Assembly: GCF_003574425.1 (NCBI RefSeq)
Contig: NZ_QLIU01000010.1
Location: forward strand, 1 to 43,499
DNA length: 43,499 nt
DNA from: Cysteiniphilum halobium
Lineage (GTDB): Bacteria; Pseudomonadota; Gammaproteobacteria; Francisellales; Francisellaceae
Direction of reading: 5' to 3'
This document shows, one piece after another, positions 8,419 through 17,175 of the stretch. Positions within the stretch are counted from its first letter, which is position 1; each line of letters begins with the position of its first letter. The notes under the pieces are model-generated. The model was not told the origin of the DNA and made no database searches. It saw nothing but the letters and a program-made list of their open reading frames with translations. The position numbers and the translations under genes were made by a program.

Positions 8419-9249
8419 ATGCTAGATCACCAAGCCATAGGACTTGGACTACGTCAGGAGTTTTTTGATGAGTTATTACAAAGCCCTCAGGGTGTAGATT
8501 TTATTGAAATAGCTCCTGAAAACTGGATTGGTATAGGGGGTCGACGCGCACACTTACTTAAAAAGTATCGTGAACAATTTCCTATTGTGTTGCATGGATT
8601 AAGCTTGTCGATTGGTGGAACGGCACCTTTAAATATCGATTTTATTAAACGCATTAAAGCCTTTATGCGTGAGTACCATATTAGCATTTACAGTGAGCAT
8701 TTAAGTTATTGCTCAGATCATCAAGGATACTTATATGATTTACTTCCATTGCCCTTTAGTGATGAAATGGTTAAGTATGTCACTACACGTATCAAGCAAG
8801 TACAAGATATTCTAGAATGCCCATTGGTTTTAGAAAATGCTTCCTACTATGCTGCTCCTGGACAAATATTAAGTGAGATTGATTTTATTCGAGCAATCGT
8901 TTGCGAGTCTGGCTCTAGACTACTATTAGATGTAAATAATGTTTACGTCAACAGTGTTAATCACGGTTATGACCCACAGCAATTTATCCAGCAAATACCT
9001 CGTGACAAAATTCACTATATGCACATTGCTGGACATTGGCAAAAATCACCGCAATTAATTATCGACACTCATGGTGAGGATGTTATCGATCCAGTGTGGC
9101 AGCTTCTTGCGCACTGCTACCAAACACATGGTTTTTTTCCAACCTTGCTTGAACGGGATTTTAATTTACCTCCTTTGGCGAATTTAAAAACAGAGCTTCA
9201 AACTATTGCCCAAATTCAGCAACAGGTTTATTCAAGGGAAAGCGTATGA
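8419..9249 (+). CDS. bufB: DUF692 multinuclear non-heme iron oxidase (BufB/MbnB-like)
   Basis: A 276-residue TIM-barrel enzyme of the MNIO (DUF692) family, related to MbnB and TglH, which oxidatively rearranges cysteines of a RiPP precursor using two or three iron ions. The metal-site segments expected of the family are all visible: HGLSLSIGG (His59), SEHLSY (Glu93, His94), LENASYY (Glu139), LLDVNNVYVNSVNHG (Asp171, Asn173, His182), MHIAGHW (His202, His206), IDTHGEDV (Asp216, His218) and LLERDFNLPPL (Glu245). The substrate is most probably the Cys-repeat peptide encoded directly upstream. An AAGGA precedes the ATG, and the end overlaps the DUF2063 gene by 4 bp, so translation is coupled. Confidence 0.93.
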   Translation: MLDHQAIGLGLRQEFFDELLQSPQGVDFIEIAPENWIGIGGRRAHLLKKYREQFPIVLHGLSLSIGGTAPLNIDFIKRIKAFMREYHISIYSEHLSYCSDHQGYLYDLLPLPFSDEMVKYVTTRIKQVQDILECPLVLENASYYAAPGQILSEIDFIRAIVCESGSRLLLDVNNVYVNSVNHGYDPQQFIQQIPRDKIHYMHIAGHWQKSPQLIIDTHGEDVIDPVWQLLAHCYQTHGFFPTLLERDFNLPPLANLKTELQTIAQIQQQVYSRESV

Positions 9250-9953
9250 GTTATAAGATAATGACTGATTTTACCAGTAATTTACGCCAGCAAAATGCAT
9301 CAAAAAATATTCCTAATATCAGTCATGAGCAAATGGAAATTTATCAAAACCTTATTTACAATAACATCAATAATACTTTAAAACGTGCCTTTCCTGTCAG
9401 TGTCAGCATTTTATCTAAAGCACAATGGCGTAAATTAACCTTAGACTTTTTAGCCTATTACAACAGTCAAAGTCCTTATTTTTATGACCTGCCTAAGCAA
9501 TTTGTTGAATATATCAATACCCTAGAGGAATTACCTTGGTCTTTTTTGCATGAGCTTATGCATTATGAATGGATTGAGTTAGATGTTGAGTTATCAATTG
9601 ATCGCGAAAGACAAAACCTAAGTGATAACTATATCACTAATAATAGTACCCGCGTCCTTGTTTATCGCTATCCAGTGCACCAGATATCTAAAGATTTCAC
9701 CCCTGAACAGCCACCTGTTAATCCAACCTTTCTCGTGGTTTATCGCAATAGTGCTTTTAAGGTATTGTTTATGGAAGTCAATCTTTTAAGCGCACACTTA
9801 TTAGAGCTTCTAATAACAGAACCGCAAAATATCGACCAAGCGATCACTACTGCAGCACACAATTTATCGCTACCTGTCAGTGAGGACTTATTGCAAAGTG
9901 GCAGAGCACTCTGTCAATCGTATATTGAGAAAAATATACTTATTCCAGTATAA
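9246..9953 (+). CDS. bufC: DUF2063 partner protein (BufC-like)
   Basis: A 235-residue cytoplasmic protein of the DUF2063 type that accompanies DUF692 oxidases and is thought to recognise the precursor leader and form a complex with the enzyme. The N-terminal DUF2063 domain (about 5-100) has HEQMEIYQNLIYNNINNTL and FLAYYNSQSPYFYDLPKQF. The C-terminal part (about 130-235) has a beta-strand segment (FLVVYRNSAFKVLFMEV) and a helical end like the second domain of the family. Start overlaps the oxidase stop as ATGA, with AGGGA just upstream; a second ATG lies five codons in. The operon ends here, 5 bp from the convergent pilin gene. No DoxX-type BufD gene follows. Confidence 0.85.
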   Translation: MSYKIMTDFTSNLRQQNASKNIPNISHEQMEIYQNLIYNNINNTLKRAFPVSVSILSKAQWRKLTLDFLAYYNSQSPYFYDLPKQFVEYINTLEELPWSFLHELMHYEWIELDVELSIDRERQNLSDNYITNNSTRVLVYRYPVHQISKDFTPEQPPVNPTFLVVYRNSAFKVLFMEVNLLSAHLLELLITEPQNIDQAITTAAHNLSLPVSEDLLQSGRALCQSYIEKNILIPV

Positions 9954-9957
9954 ATCG

Positions 9958-10389
9958 TTACTCCCAACAGGCAATGGGTGTGCGTGTAATTGCACCATCA
10001 TCGGCAACTAAAGTTAAATTAGGGCAATCACCACTATCCGCCGTTTGTGATCCTCTTGGTGTAGCTGTTATGGTATAACCACTACTATCGACACCAGATA
10101 AAGTAATATCATAAAAACCACGTGTTGAAAACGCCATACCACCAGAGGTTACCCATACATCATTCAAATCTGCAGTGTAGGTGCCTGAGCTTAATGCCCA
10201 TGCTTCCTCATTCATCGCAATTAGATTTAGTGAACTCACCGCATCTGCTCGATGTGCTCTTAGTACATAGTTACTATACATCGGAATGGCAATAGCTGCT
10301 AAAACCGCAATTATGACAATGACAATCAATAGCTCAATCAATGAAAAACCCTGTGCTCTATGGTTGTCATTTATTTTTTTAAGATACAT
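9958..10389 (-). CDS. Type IV pilin / PilE-like minor pilin
   Basis: A prepilin with a class III signal: a short basic leader, cleavage at QG^FSLIELL, Glu at mature position 5, and an unbroken hydrophobic helix (LLIVIVIIAVLAAIAIP). The globular part ends with a probable disulfide between the Cys in SGDCPN and the Cys in IACWE. It is processed by PilD in the inner membrane and assembled by the PilB/PilC machinery, none of which is in this window. About 143 residues from ATG 10389, which has AAAGAG seven bases upstream; ATG 10395 is also possible but poorly spaced. The small size, DAVSSLNLIAMNEEAWA and the lone position suggest a PilE-type minor pilin, though a major pilin is not excluded. Confidence 0.88.
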   Translation of the reverse strand: MYLKKINDNHRAQGFSLIELLIVIVIIAVLAAIAIPMYSNYVLRAHRADAVSSLNLIAMNEEAWALSSGTYTADLNDVWVTSGGMAFSTRGFYDITLSGVDSSGYTITATPRGSQTADSGDCPNLTLVADDGAITRTPIACWE

Positions 10390-10489
10390 CTTCATACTCT
10401 TTATCCATGTCTATGCTCTCTAGTATAGAAGACTTTCAATCATCAACTGACAAAAAACTCAAATTTTAAGAATATTTAAATTTAAGCGC

Positions 10490-10518
10490 TTGACAGCCTT
10501 TTAAAACCTCCCTAGAAT
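10490..10518 (+). promoter_or_regulatory. Sigma-70 promoter of the tRNA operon
   Basis: TTGACA (10490-10495), a 17-bp spacer and TAGAAT (10513-10518), 14 bp before tRNA-Ala. A near-consensus housekeeping promoter. Confidence 0.85.
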
Positions 10519-10532
10519 GCAGCTTCAGTTTC

Positions 10533-10608
<76 letters not shown>

Positions 10609-10628
10609 GAACAGTGACACAAGTTTGT

Positions 10629-10704
10629 GTCCCCATCGTCTAGAGGCCTAGGACATCGCCCTTTCACGGCGGTAACAGGGGTTCGAATCCCCTTGGGGAC
10701 GCCA
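10629..10704 (+). tRNA. tRNA-Glu (anticodon TTC)
   Basis: A 76-nt cloverleaf: acceptor GTCCCCA paired with TGGGGAC, the anticodon stem CGCC/GGCG around CTTTCAC (anticodon TTC), the T arm AGGGG TTCGAAT CCCCT, and an encoded CCA. It is 20 bp downstream of tRNA-Ala, so co-transcribed with it. Confidence 0.95.
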
Positions 10705-10709
10705 TCATT

Positions 10710-10737
10710 AAAACCGTGCTAAGCGGTTTTTTTGTTT
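10710..10737 (+). terminator. Rho-independent terminator of the tRNA operon
   Basis: The stem AAAACCG (10710-10716) / CGGTTTT (10724-10730) with a 7-nt loop runs into a T-rich tract. It ends the tRNA-Ala/tRNA-Glu transcript. Confidence 0.8.
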
Positions 10738-10782
10738 CTAGGGTCAAATATTTTCATGCTTAAAATATCTTTAGCAATGCTC

Positions 10783-11013
10783 TATACCCATTATAAATTA
10801 CTTTACAGTGTTTAATGTCGAAGAAGTTTTGATGCTTTTAGATAATCATATTGCAGATAATAGCTGCCCTTGACAAAGTCTTTGGGCGCTCATTTGCTAA
10901 AACAATGAAACTATTCATTGCTTCTTAACGCATTCGCTATTGGCAAAATCTGATCACCCAAGATCGCAAAAAATCCAATGACAGAAACCGTAAAATGGTT
11001 TGTGATGGGTATA
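10783..11013. mobile_element. MITE-like element, copy C (231 bp, longer variant)
   Basis: The left end TATACCCATTATAAATTACT and the inverse right end TATACCCATCACAAACCATT match each other and the termini of copies A and B. Inner blocks shared with copy B include GTCGAAGAAGTTTT..GATG, TTGCAG.TAATAGCT, GGCAAAATC and CAATGACA. It has about 64 bp of extra interior sequence. It fills most of the 352-bp gap between the tRNA terminator and rpoH and ends 43 bp before the rpoH start. Nothing else is seen in that gap. Confidence 0.75.
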
Positions 11014-11017
11014 TATA

Positions 11018-11026
11018 TGCTATACT
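11018..11026 (+). promoter_or_regulatory. Possible extended -10 promoter of rpoH
   Basis: TGCTATACT has the extended -10 form (TG, one base, TATACT) 31-39 bp before the rpoH start, and begins 5 bp after the terminal repeat of the MITE-like element. A weak TTGTGA candidate -35 lies inside that terminal repeat at about 15-bp spacing. Not tested. Confidence 0.4.
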
Positions 11027-11056
11027 TTTGAGCATTATCGACAACACGAGCAGCAA

Positions 11057-11932
11057 ATGGGTAAAGAACTCGTTCCTAAAAAAAATACCTTACCAATACC
11101 AGCACTATCTGACACGGATGGCTTAGACAGCTACATCCGTTTTGCCAGCAGTATCCCAATGCTTTCTGAGGAAGAAGAAAAAGAATTAGCGCATCGCTTA
11201 CGACAACAAAATGATATTGATGCTGCACAAAAACTCATTCTTTCACACTTACGCTTTGTGGTTAAAGTCGCACGTGGGTTTTCTGGTTACGGGTTACCGA
11301 TTACCGATTTGATTCAAGAAGGTAATATCGGTTTGATGAAAGCGGTAAAGCGATTTGATCCTGATGTAGGTGTGCGCCTTGTTTCTTTTGCTGTGCATTG
11401 GGTTAAGGCTGAGATGCATGACTATATTTTGAAAAACTGGCGTATTGTTAAAATCGCGACAACCAAAGCACAACGTAAGCTTTTCTTTAATCTTAGAAGC
11501 AGCAAAGAACGTCTTGGTTGGTTTAGTGACGAAGAAATTCAAAGCGTTGCCAAAGAGTTAGGGGTTAAACCGGAAACCGTCCTTGAGATGGAAAAGCGCA
11601 TGAATGCCTATGATATGGCGTTTGATGCACCTGTTGAAGAGTCCGATGATGAGTCAAGCTTTCACCCGGCTTTATATCTTGAAGATCAATCCAACAACCC
11701 AGAACAGGCAGCTGTTGAAGAGGACTATGAAGAAAAAGTCCAAGGCAAATTACAAGAAGCAATTGATAAACTTGACGCGCGTAGTAAAGATATCATTTTA
11801 TCGCGCTGGTTTGCCGATGAAAAACTGACATTACATGATTTGGCGTCAAAACATGATGTTTCTGCCGAGAGAATCCGTCAAATTGAAGAACTTGCAATGG
11901 ATAAACTCAAACGTGCTGTCGCACGCGTGTAA
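11057..11932 (+). CDS. rpoH: RNA polymerase heat-shock sigma factor RpoH (sigma-32)
   Basis: An alternative sigma factor directing RNA polymerase to heat-shock promoters. It is 291 residues (E. coli 284). Seen: sigma region 1.2 ([19 protein letters not shown]), region 2 ([25 protein letters not shown] to KAEMHDYIL, about 84-125), the RpoH box [12 protein letters not shown] at 136-147, which is specific to sigma-32 and separates it from RpoD and RpoS, and the region 4 helix-turn-helix [20 protein letters not shown]. The leader is short and the ribosome binding site weak (GAG six bases before ATG). It ends 1 bp from the convergent DHA2 transporter gene, leaving no room for a separate terminator. 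The upstream MITE-like copy may have changed its promoter. Confidence 0.96.
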   Translation: MGKELVPKKNTLPIPALSDTDGLDSYIRFASSIPMLSEEEEKELAHRLRQQNDIDAAQKLILSHLRFVVKVARGFSGYGLPITDLIQEGNIGLMKAVKRFDPDVGVRLVSFAVHWVKAEMHDYILKNWRIVKIATTKAQRKLFFNLRSSKERLGWFSDEEIQSVAKELGVKPETVLEMEKRMNAYDMAFDAPVEESDDESSFHPALYLEDQSNNPEQAAVEEDYEEKVQGKLQEAIDKLDARSKDIILSRWFADEKLTLHDLASKHDVSAERIRQIEELAMDKLKRAVARV

Positions 11933-11933
11933 A

Positions 11934-13352
11934 TCATTTGGCCGTCGTTAACTCTGCCATGCCATCAGCTTTTGTCAAGGTAAGGCTTATGATTAACGCG
12001 CCCAATAAAAGCAGCAGCATTGCATAGAAACTATAGTGATATACCACGGCATTTGGACTAAAGAGTGATAAGTCAAATATGTGTAACATACTGCTCAAAA
12101 TAACTGCGGTTAATGCCACCCCCATGGATGCAGCAAATTGACGAATCGTCAAATCAATTGAAGTAGCATTCGCTGCTTGATCAACATTTAAATCCATGTA
12201 GGTTAACGCTCCAATTGCTGAGCCGATCAAAATAGTACTGGAACCATATAAAAACTCAACAACCACAATATAGAAAACTGACGTATGCTGCTCAATATGC
12301 GCAATACCTATAAGCCAAATCATAGCCAAAATTAAATTCACTTGTAAAACGTTTTTGAACCCAAAGTTAGAAATAATATGATTAGCAAACCCTCTAAATG
12401 TTAAATAGCCCACAGCAATCGGTAAAGTCAGAAGCCCTGAAGTCGCTGCATCAAAACCAAACCCCTCTTGATACATCAACGGTAACAATAAAGAAACTCC
12501 CGCTGTTAATGCAAATGAGACTGCATTGATTGACACCGCTGTTCTAAATGTTTTAACTTTAAAAACAATTAGATCAAGCACAGGATTGACTTTCTTTAAG
12601 CAGTGCATTACGAGCATGAGCAATAACAATATGCCAATCACAATGCTTGTATATACAATCCCTTTGCTGACAATATCATAGTGTCCAATCATCTCAACGC
12701 CAAATGTGATAACAACCAAAGCAAAACCTGCAATTAAAAAACCGACCATATCAAAGCGTCTAAAGGTCTTTGCAACGTGTTGCTGAATATAAATAAATCC
12801 ACAGACCAAAGCAAGACAGCCAATCGGTAAATTAATAAAGAAAATCCAATGCCAACTCATGCTATCGCATATTACACCACCAACAAAAGGGCCCAATACA
12901 TAGCCCAGCATCGCAGGTGTGAAAATAATACTTTGCACCTTAATCAGCTCTTTACGTGAGAACAGCCGCAAAATAATAATCCGTGCTACTGGATTCATAA
13001 AAGCACCACCAACACCTTGTAAGAAGCGACAAACCGTCAACATTACGACTGAGTTTGATAGTCCACAAGCAAGTGACGATAAAGTGAAAACCATCACCGC
13101 AAATAAAAATACTCTCTTTGTGCCAAAACGATCAGCACACCAACCACTAATCGGAATAAAAATCGCGAGACTAATGTAATAACTTGCTACCGAAAATTTC
13201 AATAAAATGGGGTTAATGCTAAAATCTCTGGCAATACTCGGAATCGCGGTGTTAATGATGGTAAGGTCCAAAAACTCCATAAAAATCACTACCGCAACGA
13301 TAAGCGGTACTACACGACGAATCGTAGCCATCGATGAATCCAATACCTGCAT
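11934..13352 (-). CDS. DHA2-family (EmrB/QacA) MFS multidrug transporter
   Basis: A proton-coupled drug exporter of the 14-helix DHA2 branch in the inner membrane, about 472 residues. Seen: the first helix signature FMEFLDLTIINTAIPSIA (motif D1 of the family), the loop 2-3 motif GWCADRFGTKRVF, and motif C-like text MLGYVLGPFVGGVICDSMSWHWIFFINLPIG, which is typical of EmrB/QacA. ATG 13352 with GGAG eight bases upstream is preferred to the in-frame GTG at 13361. No EmrA-type membrane-fusion partner or TetR-type regulator lies next to it, so it may act alone. Substrates are not predictable. Confidence 0.9.
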   Translation of the reverse strand: MQVLDSSMATIRRVVPLIVAVVIFMEFLDLTIINTAIPSIARDFSINPILLKFSVASYYISLAIFIPISGWCADRFGTKRVFLFAVMVFTLSSLACGLSNSVVMLTVCRFLQGVGGAFMNPVARIIILRLFSRKELIKVQSIIFTPAMLGYVLGPFVGGVICDSMSWHWIFFINLPIGCLALVCGFIYIQQHVAKTFRRFDMVGFLIAGFALVVITFGVEMIGHYDIVSKGIVYTSIVIGILLLLMLVMHCLKKVNPVLDLIVFKVKTFRTAVSINAVSFALTAGVSLLLPLMYQEGFGFDAATSGLLTLPIAVGYLTFRGFANHIISNFGFKNVLQVNLILAMIWLIGIAHIEQHTSVFYIVVVEFLYGSSTILIGSAIGALTYMDLNVDQAANATSIDLTIRQFAASMGVALTAVILSSMLHIFDLSLFSPNAVVYHYSFYAMLLLLLGALIISLTLTKADGMAELTTAK

Positions 13353-13596
13353 TACCCACACTCCAACATAAAAACCGTCCTAAGTCTATGTGAATACTAT
13401 GCCTGTATCAAATAAAATATAACCAAAATAAACCCAACAACGAGAATAAATCAGCAAAAATCAAAATTTCTACTACTGTCATAAAGATGATCTTAAAGAC
13501 ACTAATACCTTTTGCTAGCCGCCATAAATGATTTCAATGTTTGAGCCAAGACAACCGTAAGACGCTATTTGTGTTTTAAACAAACTAAAAAGTACG

Positions 13597-14160
13597 CTAC
13601 ATTGCAAAAATCGATGATATAAATATCTGTAAACAAATAAGCACAATTAGTACCAGCATCGGTGAGAAGTCGATACCACTTTGCGTCGGTGGAATAATTC
13701 TACGCGCTTTTCTAAGTAGTGGTTCAGTCAGTTGATGCAATGCCATCAAGGTTGGATTATATGAGCCTTGAGCAAACCAGCTGGCAATGGAACGAATAAA
13801 AATCAAGATAATATACATCCAGATCACCGTAAGAATAAACTTAACCACTGCCACAAGCCAGATAATACCCCATGGGATATAAAAATTTTTTGCAGTAAGC
13901 ATTTGCACCAGAATAATTTGCAATAATAAAACGACATATACCAAGACAATGGCAGCAAAATCCAAGCCAAAAAAACCAGGAATAATACGACGTAATGGCT
14001 TTAATAAGGGGTTAGTTACGCGAATAATTAACTGGCAAAACGGATTGTAAAAATCAGCTTTTACCCATTGCAGGAAAAATCTAAGAAGAACAGCATAGGC
14101 AAATAAGCTAAAAAGAATTTCTATTAAGAAAAGTACAACATTATTGATCGCATTAATCAT
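13597..14160 (-). CDS. yggT: YggT family inner-membrane protein
   Basis: A 187-residue membrane protein made of two YGGT repeats: the first contains LRFFLQWVKADFYNPFCQLIIRVTNPLLKPLRRIIPG (about 25-61) and the second SWFAQGSYNPTLMALHQLTEPLLRKARRIIPP (about 125-158). Each is followed by a hydrophobic hairpin. The biochemical role is not well defined; in E. coli it is linked to osmotic and cation stress and sits beside proC-type genes. Here the start overlaps the end of proC by 8 bp, the conserved proC-yggT arrangement, so the two are almost certainly one operon. Confidence 0.92.
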   Translation of the reverse strand: MINAINNVVLFLIEILFSLFAYAVLLRFFLQWVKADFYNPFCQLIIRVTNPLLKPLRRIIPGFFGLDFAAIVLVYVVLLLQIILVQMLTAKNFYIPWGIIWLVAVVKFILTVIWMYIILIFIRSIASWFAQGSYNPTLMALHQLTEPLLRKARRIIPPTQSGIDFSPMLVLIVLICLQIFISSIFAM

Positions 14161-15028
14161 ACTTTATCCCTTCTTTATCTTTTTGTTCATCATGTGTTAA
14201 TGCATGACCAAATTGACTTGCCAGCTCTTGTGAACGCGATAGATTCTCTTTAATTGCATGAGCAATACTCTCTTTAAAGCCAGTTTCCGAAAAGGCTTTT
14301 AATGCCGCAGCAGTAACCCCTCCCTTTGAAGTGACGTTTTGACGTAAACTTGACAAGGTTTGTGTACTTTCTAATGCCATTTTGCTTGCACCAAATGCCG
14401 TTTGAGTGACCAATAAGGTCGCTTGTTTTTCACTTAACCCTAGAGAAACTGCTACATCAATCATATGCTCCATCATCAAGAAAAAATAAGCAGGTCCCGA
14501 GCCTGAAATTGCTGTGGTAACATCAATCAAGTTTTCATGATCAACCCAGGTAATCACTCCTATTTTACGCATAATTTGCTCAGCCATTTCCTTTTGCTGG
14601 CGCGAAACATATTCATTGGCAAACAACGCACTAGCACCGCAACCTATAAGACTTGGGGTATTTGGCATAGCCCGCACAATTGCATAATTACCAACCATCC
14701 AATGCGCAATTTGCGTTAAGGTAATGCCTGCTGCGATCGATATAAACAAGGGTTTATTCTGCTTATGTAATGAACTTCTGATTGTGAACATTAACTCTTT
14801 TAGAGATTGTGGTTTAACGCATAGCATCACAATATCTGCACACTTGACTGCATCTTCAATACTTCGTGTTGTCTTAACATGAAACAATTGATTAAGTAAA
14901 TCCAATTTTTCCTGGTTACGATCAACCACCATGATAGATTGAGCGGCAACACCATCATTAACCAATCCAGCAATAATGCTTCTTGCCATATTACCACCAC
15001 CTAAAAAGCAAATTTGCGCATTGACCAT
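14153..15028 (-). CDS. proC: Pyrroline-5-carboxylate reductase
   Basis: Catalyses the last step of proline synthesis, reducing 1-pyrroline-5-carboxylate with NADPH. It is 291 residues, about 20 longer than E. coli ProC because of a charged C-terminal tail. Seen: the Rossmann motif FLGGGNMARSIIAGL at 8-22, CVKPQ (about residue 70-76), RAMPNTPSLIGCGASAL, and the C-terminal dimer-domain signature DVTTAISGSGPAYFFLMMEHMID followed by TLVTQTAFGASKM. It is transcribed ahead of yggT with an 8-bp overlap; the usual yggS neighbour is absent. Confidence 0.96.
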   Translation of the reverse strand: MVNAQICFLGGGNMARSIIAGLVNDGVAAQSIMVVDRNQEKLDLLNQLFHVKTTRSIEDAVKCADIVMLCVKPQSLKELMFTIRSSLHKQNKPLFISIAAGITLTQIAHWMVGNYAIVRAMPNTPSLIGCGASALFANEYVSRQQKEMAEQIMRKIGVITWVDHENLIDVTTAISGSGPAYFFLMMEHMIDVAVSLGLSEKQATLLVTQTAFGASKMALESTQTLSSLRQNVTSKGGVTAAALKAFSETGFKESIAHAIKENLSRSQELASQFGHALTHDEQKDKEGIKYD

Positions 15029-15126
15029 TCTTAAATCCTTTTTCCTATTTCTCTTAACTTTCTTAATATTTTCATGTGGCGTATTGTTTCAAATTGACTC
15101 TTCAAACTCAAGTTTTTGTAACCACT

Positions 15127-16011
15127 TCAGTGATCTTTTTGCATGACACCAATACCAAACTTACTAATCACAATCGAGCCAGTAACAGCAATAATGCCTC
15201 CTACTATTGAAAGGACACTTGGAATCTCTGAAAGAAAAATAGCCGCTAAAATTAACGTAAAGACAGGCATTAGATACAAAGCACTTGATGCCGCTGCTGC
15301 CTTAATATGTTTAAAGGCATAACCCCACAATAAATAAGCAATTGCTCCTGGGAAAATGCCCATATACACAATGGTTAAGACATGTGACAAGTCCGAGTGT
15401 ATTACTGAGTGTATTGCCTCTGGTGCGTATATTATCAATATTAAAGTGCCTAGCCACATACAGTAGCATACAACTTCAATCGGATGGTAGCGTGCTAGAA
15501 ACTTCTTTTGCAAACACGAGTAAATCGCACCTGAGCAGGTAGCTCCATAGATCAATAATACACCGCCAAATCCGGCGCTATTATGACTGCCTAAGAGAAT
15601 GACCAACACACCACACAAACTAATTACAAACCCCAAAACACCATAACGATTAATGCGCTCTTTAAACAAAATCATCGCTAAAACAGCGACAAGAATCGGT
15701 AATTGCGCAACAATAAGATTCGCTAATCCTGCACTTACAGTTCTCTCACCTTCATTAAGCAAGATGTTATAGGAAAAAAAACCAAAAAAGCCAAGAATCG
15801 TAAATATCACTAAATCTTTAAATCGTGGCAATTTTTTATTTTTGATCAGACAAAATGGGATAAAAGCTGCAACTGATGCCACAAAGTAACGTGATAATGC
15901 CAGGCCACCTGCTGAGAATGCTTCCATCACGTAGCGAATACCAACAAAAGCAGATGCCCATAAAATAACGGTGATGACCAGTGCTATAAGTGCCTTTTTC
16001 TCGTTAGTCAT
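15127..16011 (-). CDS. EamA/DMT-family transporter
   Basis: An inner-membrane protein of 294 residues with about ten hydrophobic helices arranged as two EamA halves. The first opens ALIALVITVILWASAFVGIRYVMEAFSAGGLALSRYFVA, which is the standard start of the drug/metabolite transporter superfamily; the second half begins at about residue 150 (GGVLLIYGATCSGAIYSCLQKKF) and includes ALYLMPVFTLILAAIFLSEIPS. Such proteins usually export amino acids or other metabolites; the substrate is unknown. It stands alone on the minus strand, divergent from rdgB. Confidence 0.9.
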   Translation of the reverse strand: MTNEKKALIALVITVILWASAFVGIRYVMEAFSAGGLALSRYFVASVAAFIPFCLIKNKKLPRFKDLVIFTILGFFGFFSYNILLNEGERTVSAGLANLIVAQLPILVAVLAMILFKERINRYGVLGFVISLCGVLVILLGSHNSAGFGGVLLIYGATCSGAIYSCLQKKFLARYHPIEVVCYCMWLGTLILIIYAPEAIHSVIHSDLSHVLTIVYMGIFPGAIAYLLWGYAFKHIKAAAASSALYLMPVFTLILAAIFLSEIPSVLSIVGGIIAVTGSIVISKFGIGVMQKDH

Positions 16012-16149
16012 ACATTCCCTTTTCTTACTTTAATGCATCATACTAACTTAAGAAGCTCGGGACTGACCAGCAATTTGCTTAGTTTTTTATTTCCCATTAA
16101 AATGCATACAATTTACTAATCTAACAAAATACCAAGGCGCACTAAACAC

Positions 16150-16746
16150 ATGAAAGAAATTGTTTTTGCTTCGAGTAATAAAGGAAAAATCAAAGAAGTC
16201 AGCGATATTTTGTCACCTTTAGGTTTTAAAGTAATCCCACAAACGAAATTTAATGTCCCTGATGCAGATGAAACTGGCCTAAGCTTTGTTGAAAATGCAA
16301 TTTTAAAAGCACGACATTGTGCACGGGTTACTAAGCTGCCTGCACTTGCCGATGATTCTGGTTTATGTGTTGATGCCTTAAATGGTGCGCCTGGAATTTA
16401 CTCAGCGCGCTTTGCTGGAGAGCATGGTAATGATGAGGCGAATATTAATAAACTACTTGATGCTATGCAAGATATTGCAAATGATAAACGTCAAGCGCAT
16501 TTTCAATGCGTTTTAGCTCTTGTAATGCATGAAGATGATCCAATGCCAGTCATCGCAGAGGGACGCATCAATGGTAGCATCACTTATGTGCGTCGTGGTC
16601 ATAATGGCTTTGGTTATAATCCAATTTTTTTACTGCCTGAATATCAACAAACGATGGCTGAAATAGCTAATGATATCAAAAACAGTGTTAGCCATAGAGC
16701 ACGCGCACTGGCAAAACTAAAAGAAAAACTCCATCGTCTTCTGTAG
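16150..16746 (+). CDS. rdgB: XTP/dITP pyrophosphatase (HAM1/RdgB)
   Basis: Hydrolyses non-canonical purine triphosphates (dITP, XTP) to monophosphates and so keeps them out of DNA. It is 198 residues, the normal length. Seen: the N-terminal [11 protein letters not shown] (nucleotide site), [24 protein letters not shown] (catalytic Asp and the family signature, about 67-91), GFGYNPIF near 148-155, and the C-terminal SHRARAL base-recognition loop. An AAGGCG lies upstream of the ATG. It is divergent from the EamA gene and may be the first gene of a run with ybeD and lipB, though 90 bp separate them. Confidence 0.96.
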   Translation: MKEIVFASSNKGKIKEVSDILSPLGFKVIPQTKFNVPDADETGLSFVENAILKARHCARVTKLPALADDSGLCVDALNGAPGIYSARFAGEHGNDEANINKLLDAMQDIANDKRQAHFQCVLALVMHEDDPMPVIAEGRINGSITYVRRGHNGFGYNPIFLLPEYQQTMAEIANDIKNSVSHRARALAKLKEKLHRLL

Positions 16747-16836
16747 AAAAATATGGCGCTTCAAGATGATTTTCTTAACGCTTTACATTACACTTGGGCG
16801 TAATGTTTGATTGACAATCCATGAGTTCTACTAAAG

Positions 16837-17172
16837 ATGAGTGATAAAGAAAATAAAAAAGATAAAGTGCTTCCCAAAGAAACAGTTAACTCTGAAAACA
16901 ATGAGGCAAAACAACCTGAAACATTTTTTGAATTCCCTTGCAGGTTCCCGATTAAAATCATGGCAAACCCACAAAAAGAGATCGCAGAGTTTGTCCTTAA
17001 TATCTTAGAAAAACATATTGAAAATCCTGAAGCGATTGAATTTACCACGCGTGAAAGTAAAACGGGTAAATACATTTCCATCACTGCAGTCTTTGAAGCG
17101 ACGAGCAAGGAACAACTTGATAATATCTATCAGGCATTAAGTGGTCACCCTGAAATTCACATGGTGCTATAA
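16837..17172 (+). CDS. ybeD: DUF493 (YbeD) family protein
   Basis: A 111-residue cytoplasmic protein. Residues about 29-111 are the DUF493 ferredoxin-like fold (FEFPCRFPIKIMANPQKEIAEFV, TTRESKTGKYISITAVFEA, LDNIYQALSGHPEIHMVL). The first 28 residues are a highly charged extension rich in Lys and Glu not found in E. coli YbeD (87 residues); an ACT-like regulatory role has been proposed for the family but is unproven. It ends 3 bp before lipB, as in the ybeD-lipB order of many gammaproteobacteria, so translation of the two is probably coupled. Confidence 0.92.
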   Translation: MSDKENKKDKVLPKETVNSENNEAKQPETFFEFPCRFPIKIMANPQKEIAEFVLNILEKHIENPEAIEFTTRESKTGKYISITAVFEATSKEQLDNIYQALSGHPEIHMVL

Positions 17173-17175
17173 CAG

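Noticed and set aside
11027-11060. RNA thermometer at the rpoH start
   Set aside because: The leader is short and I could not find a convincing pairing of the start region; a folding calculation of the first 200 nt would be needed.
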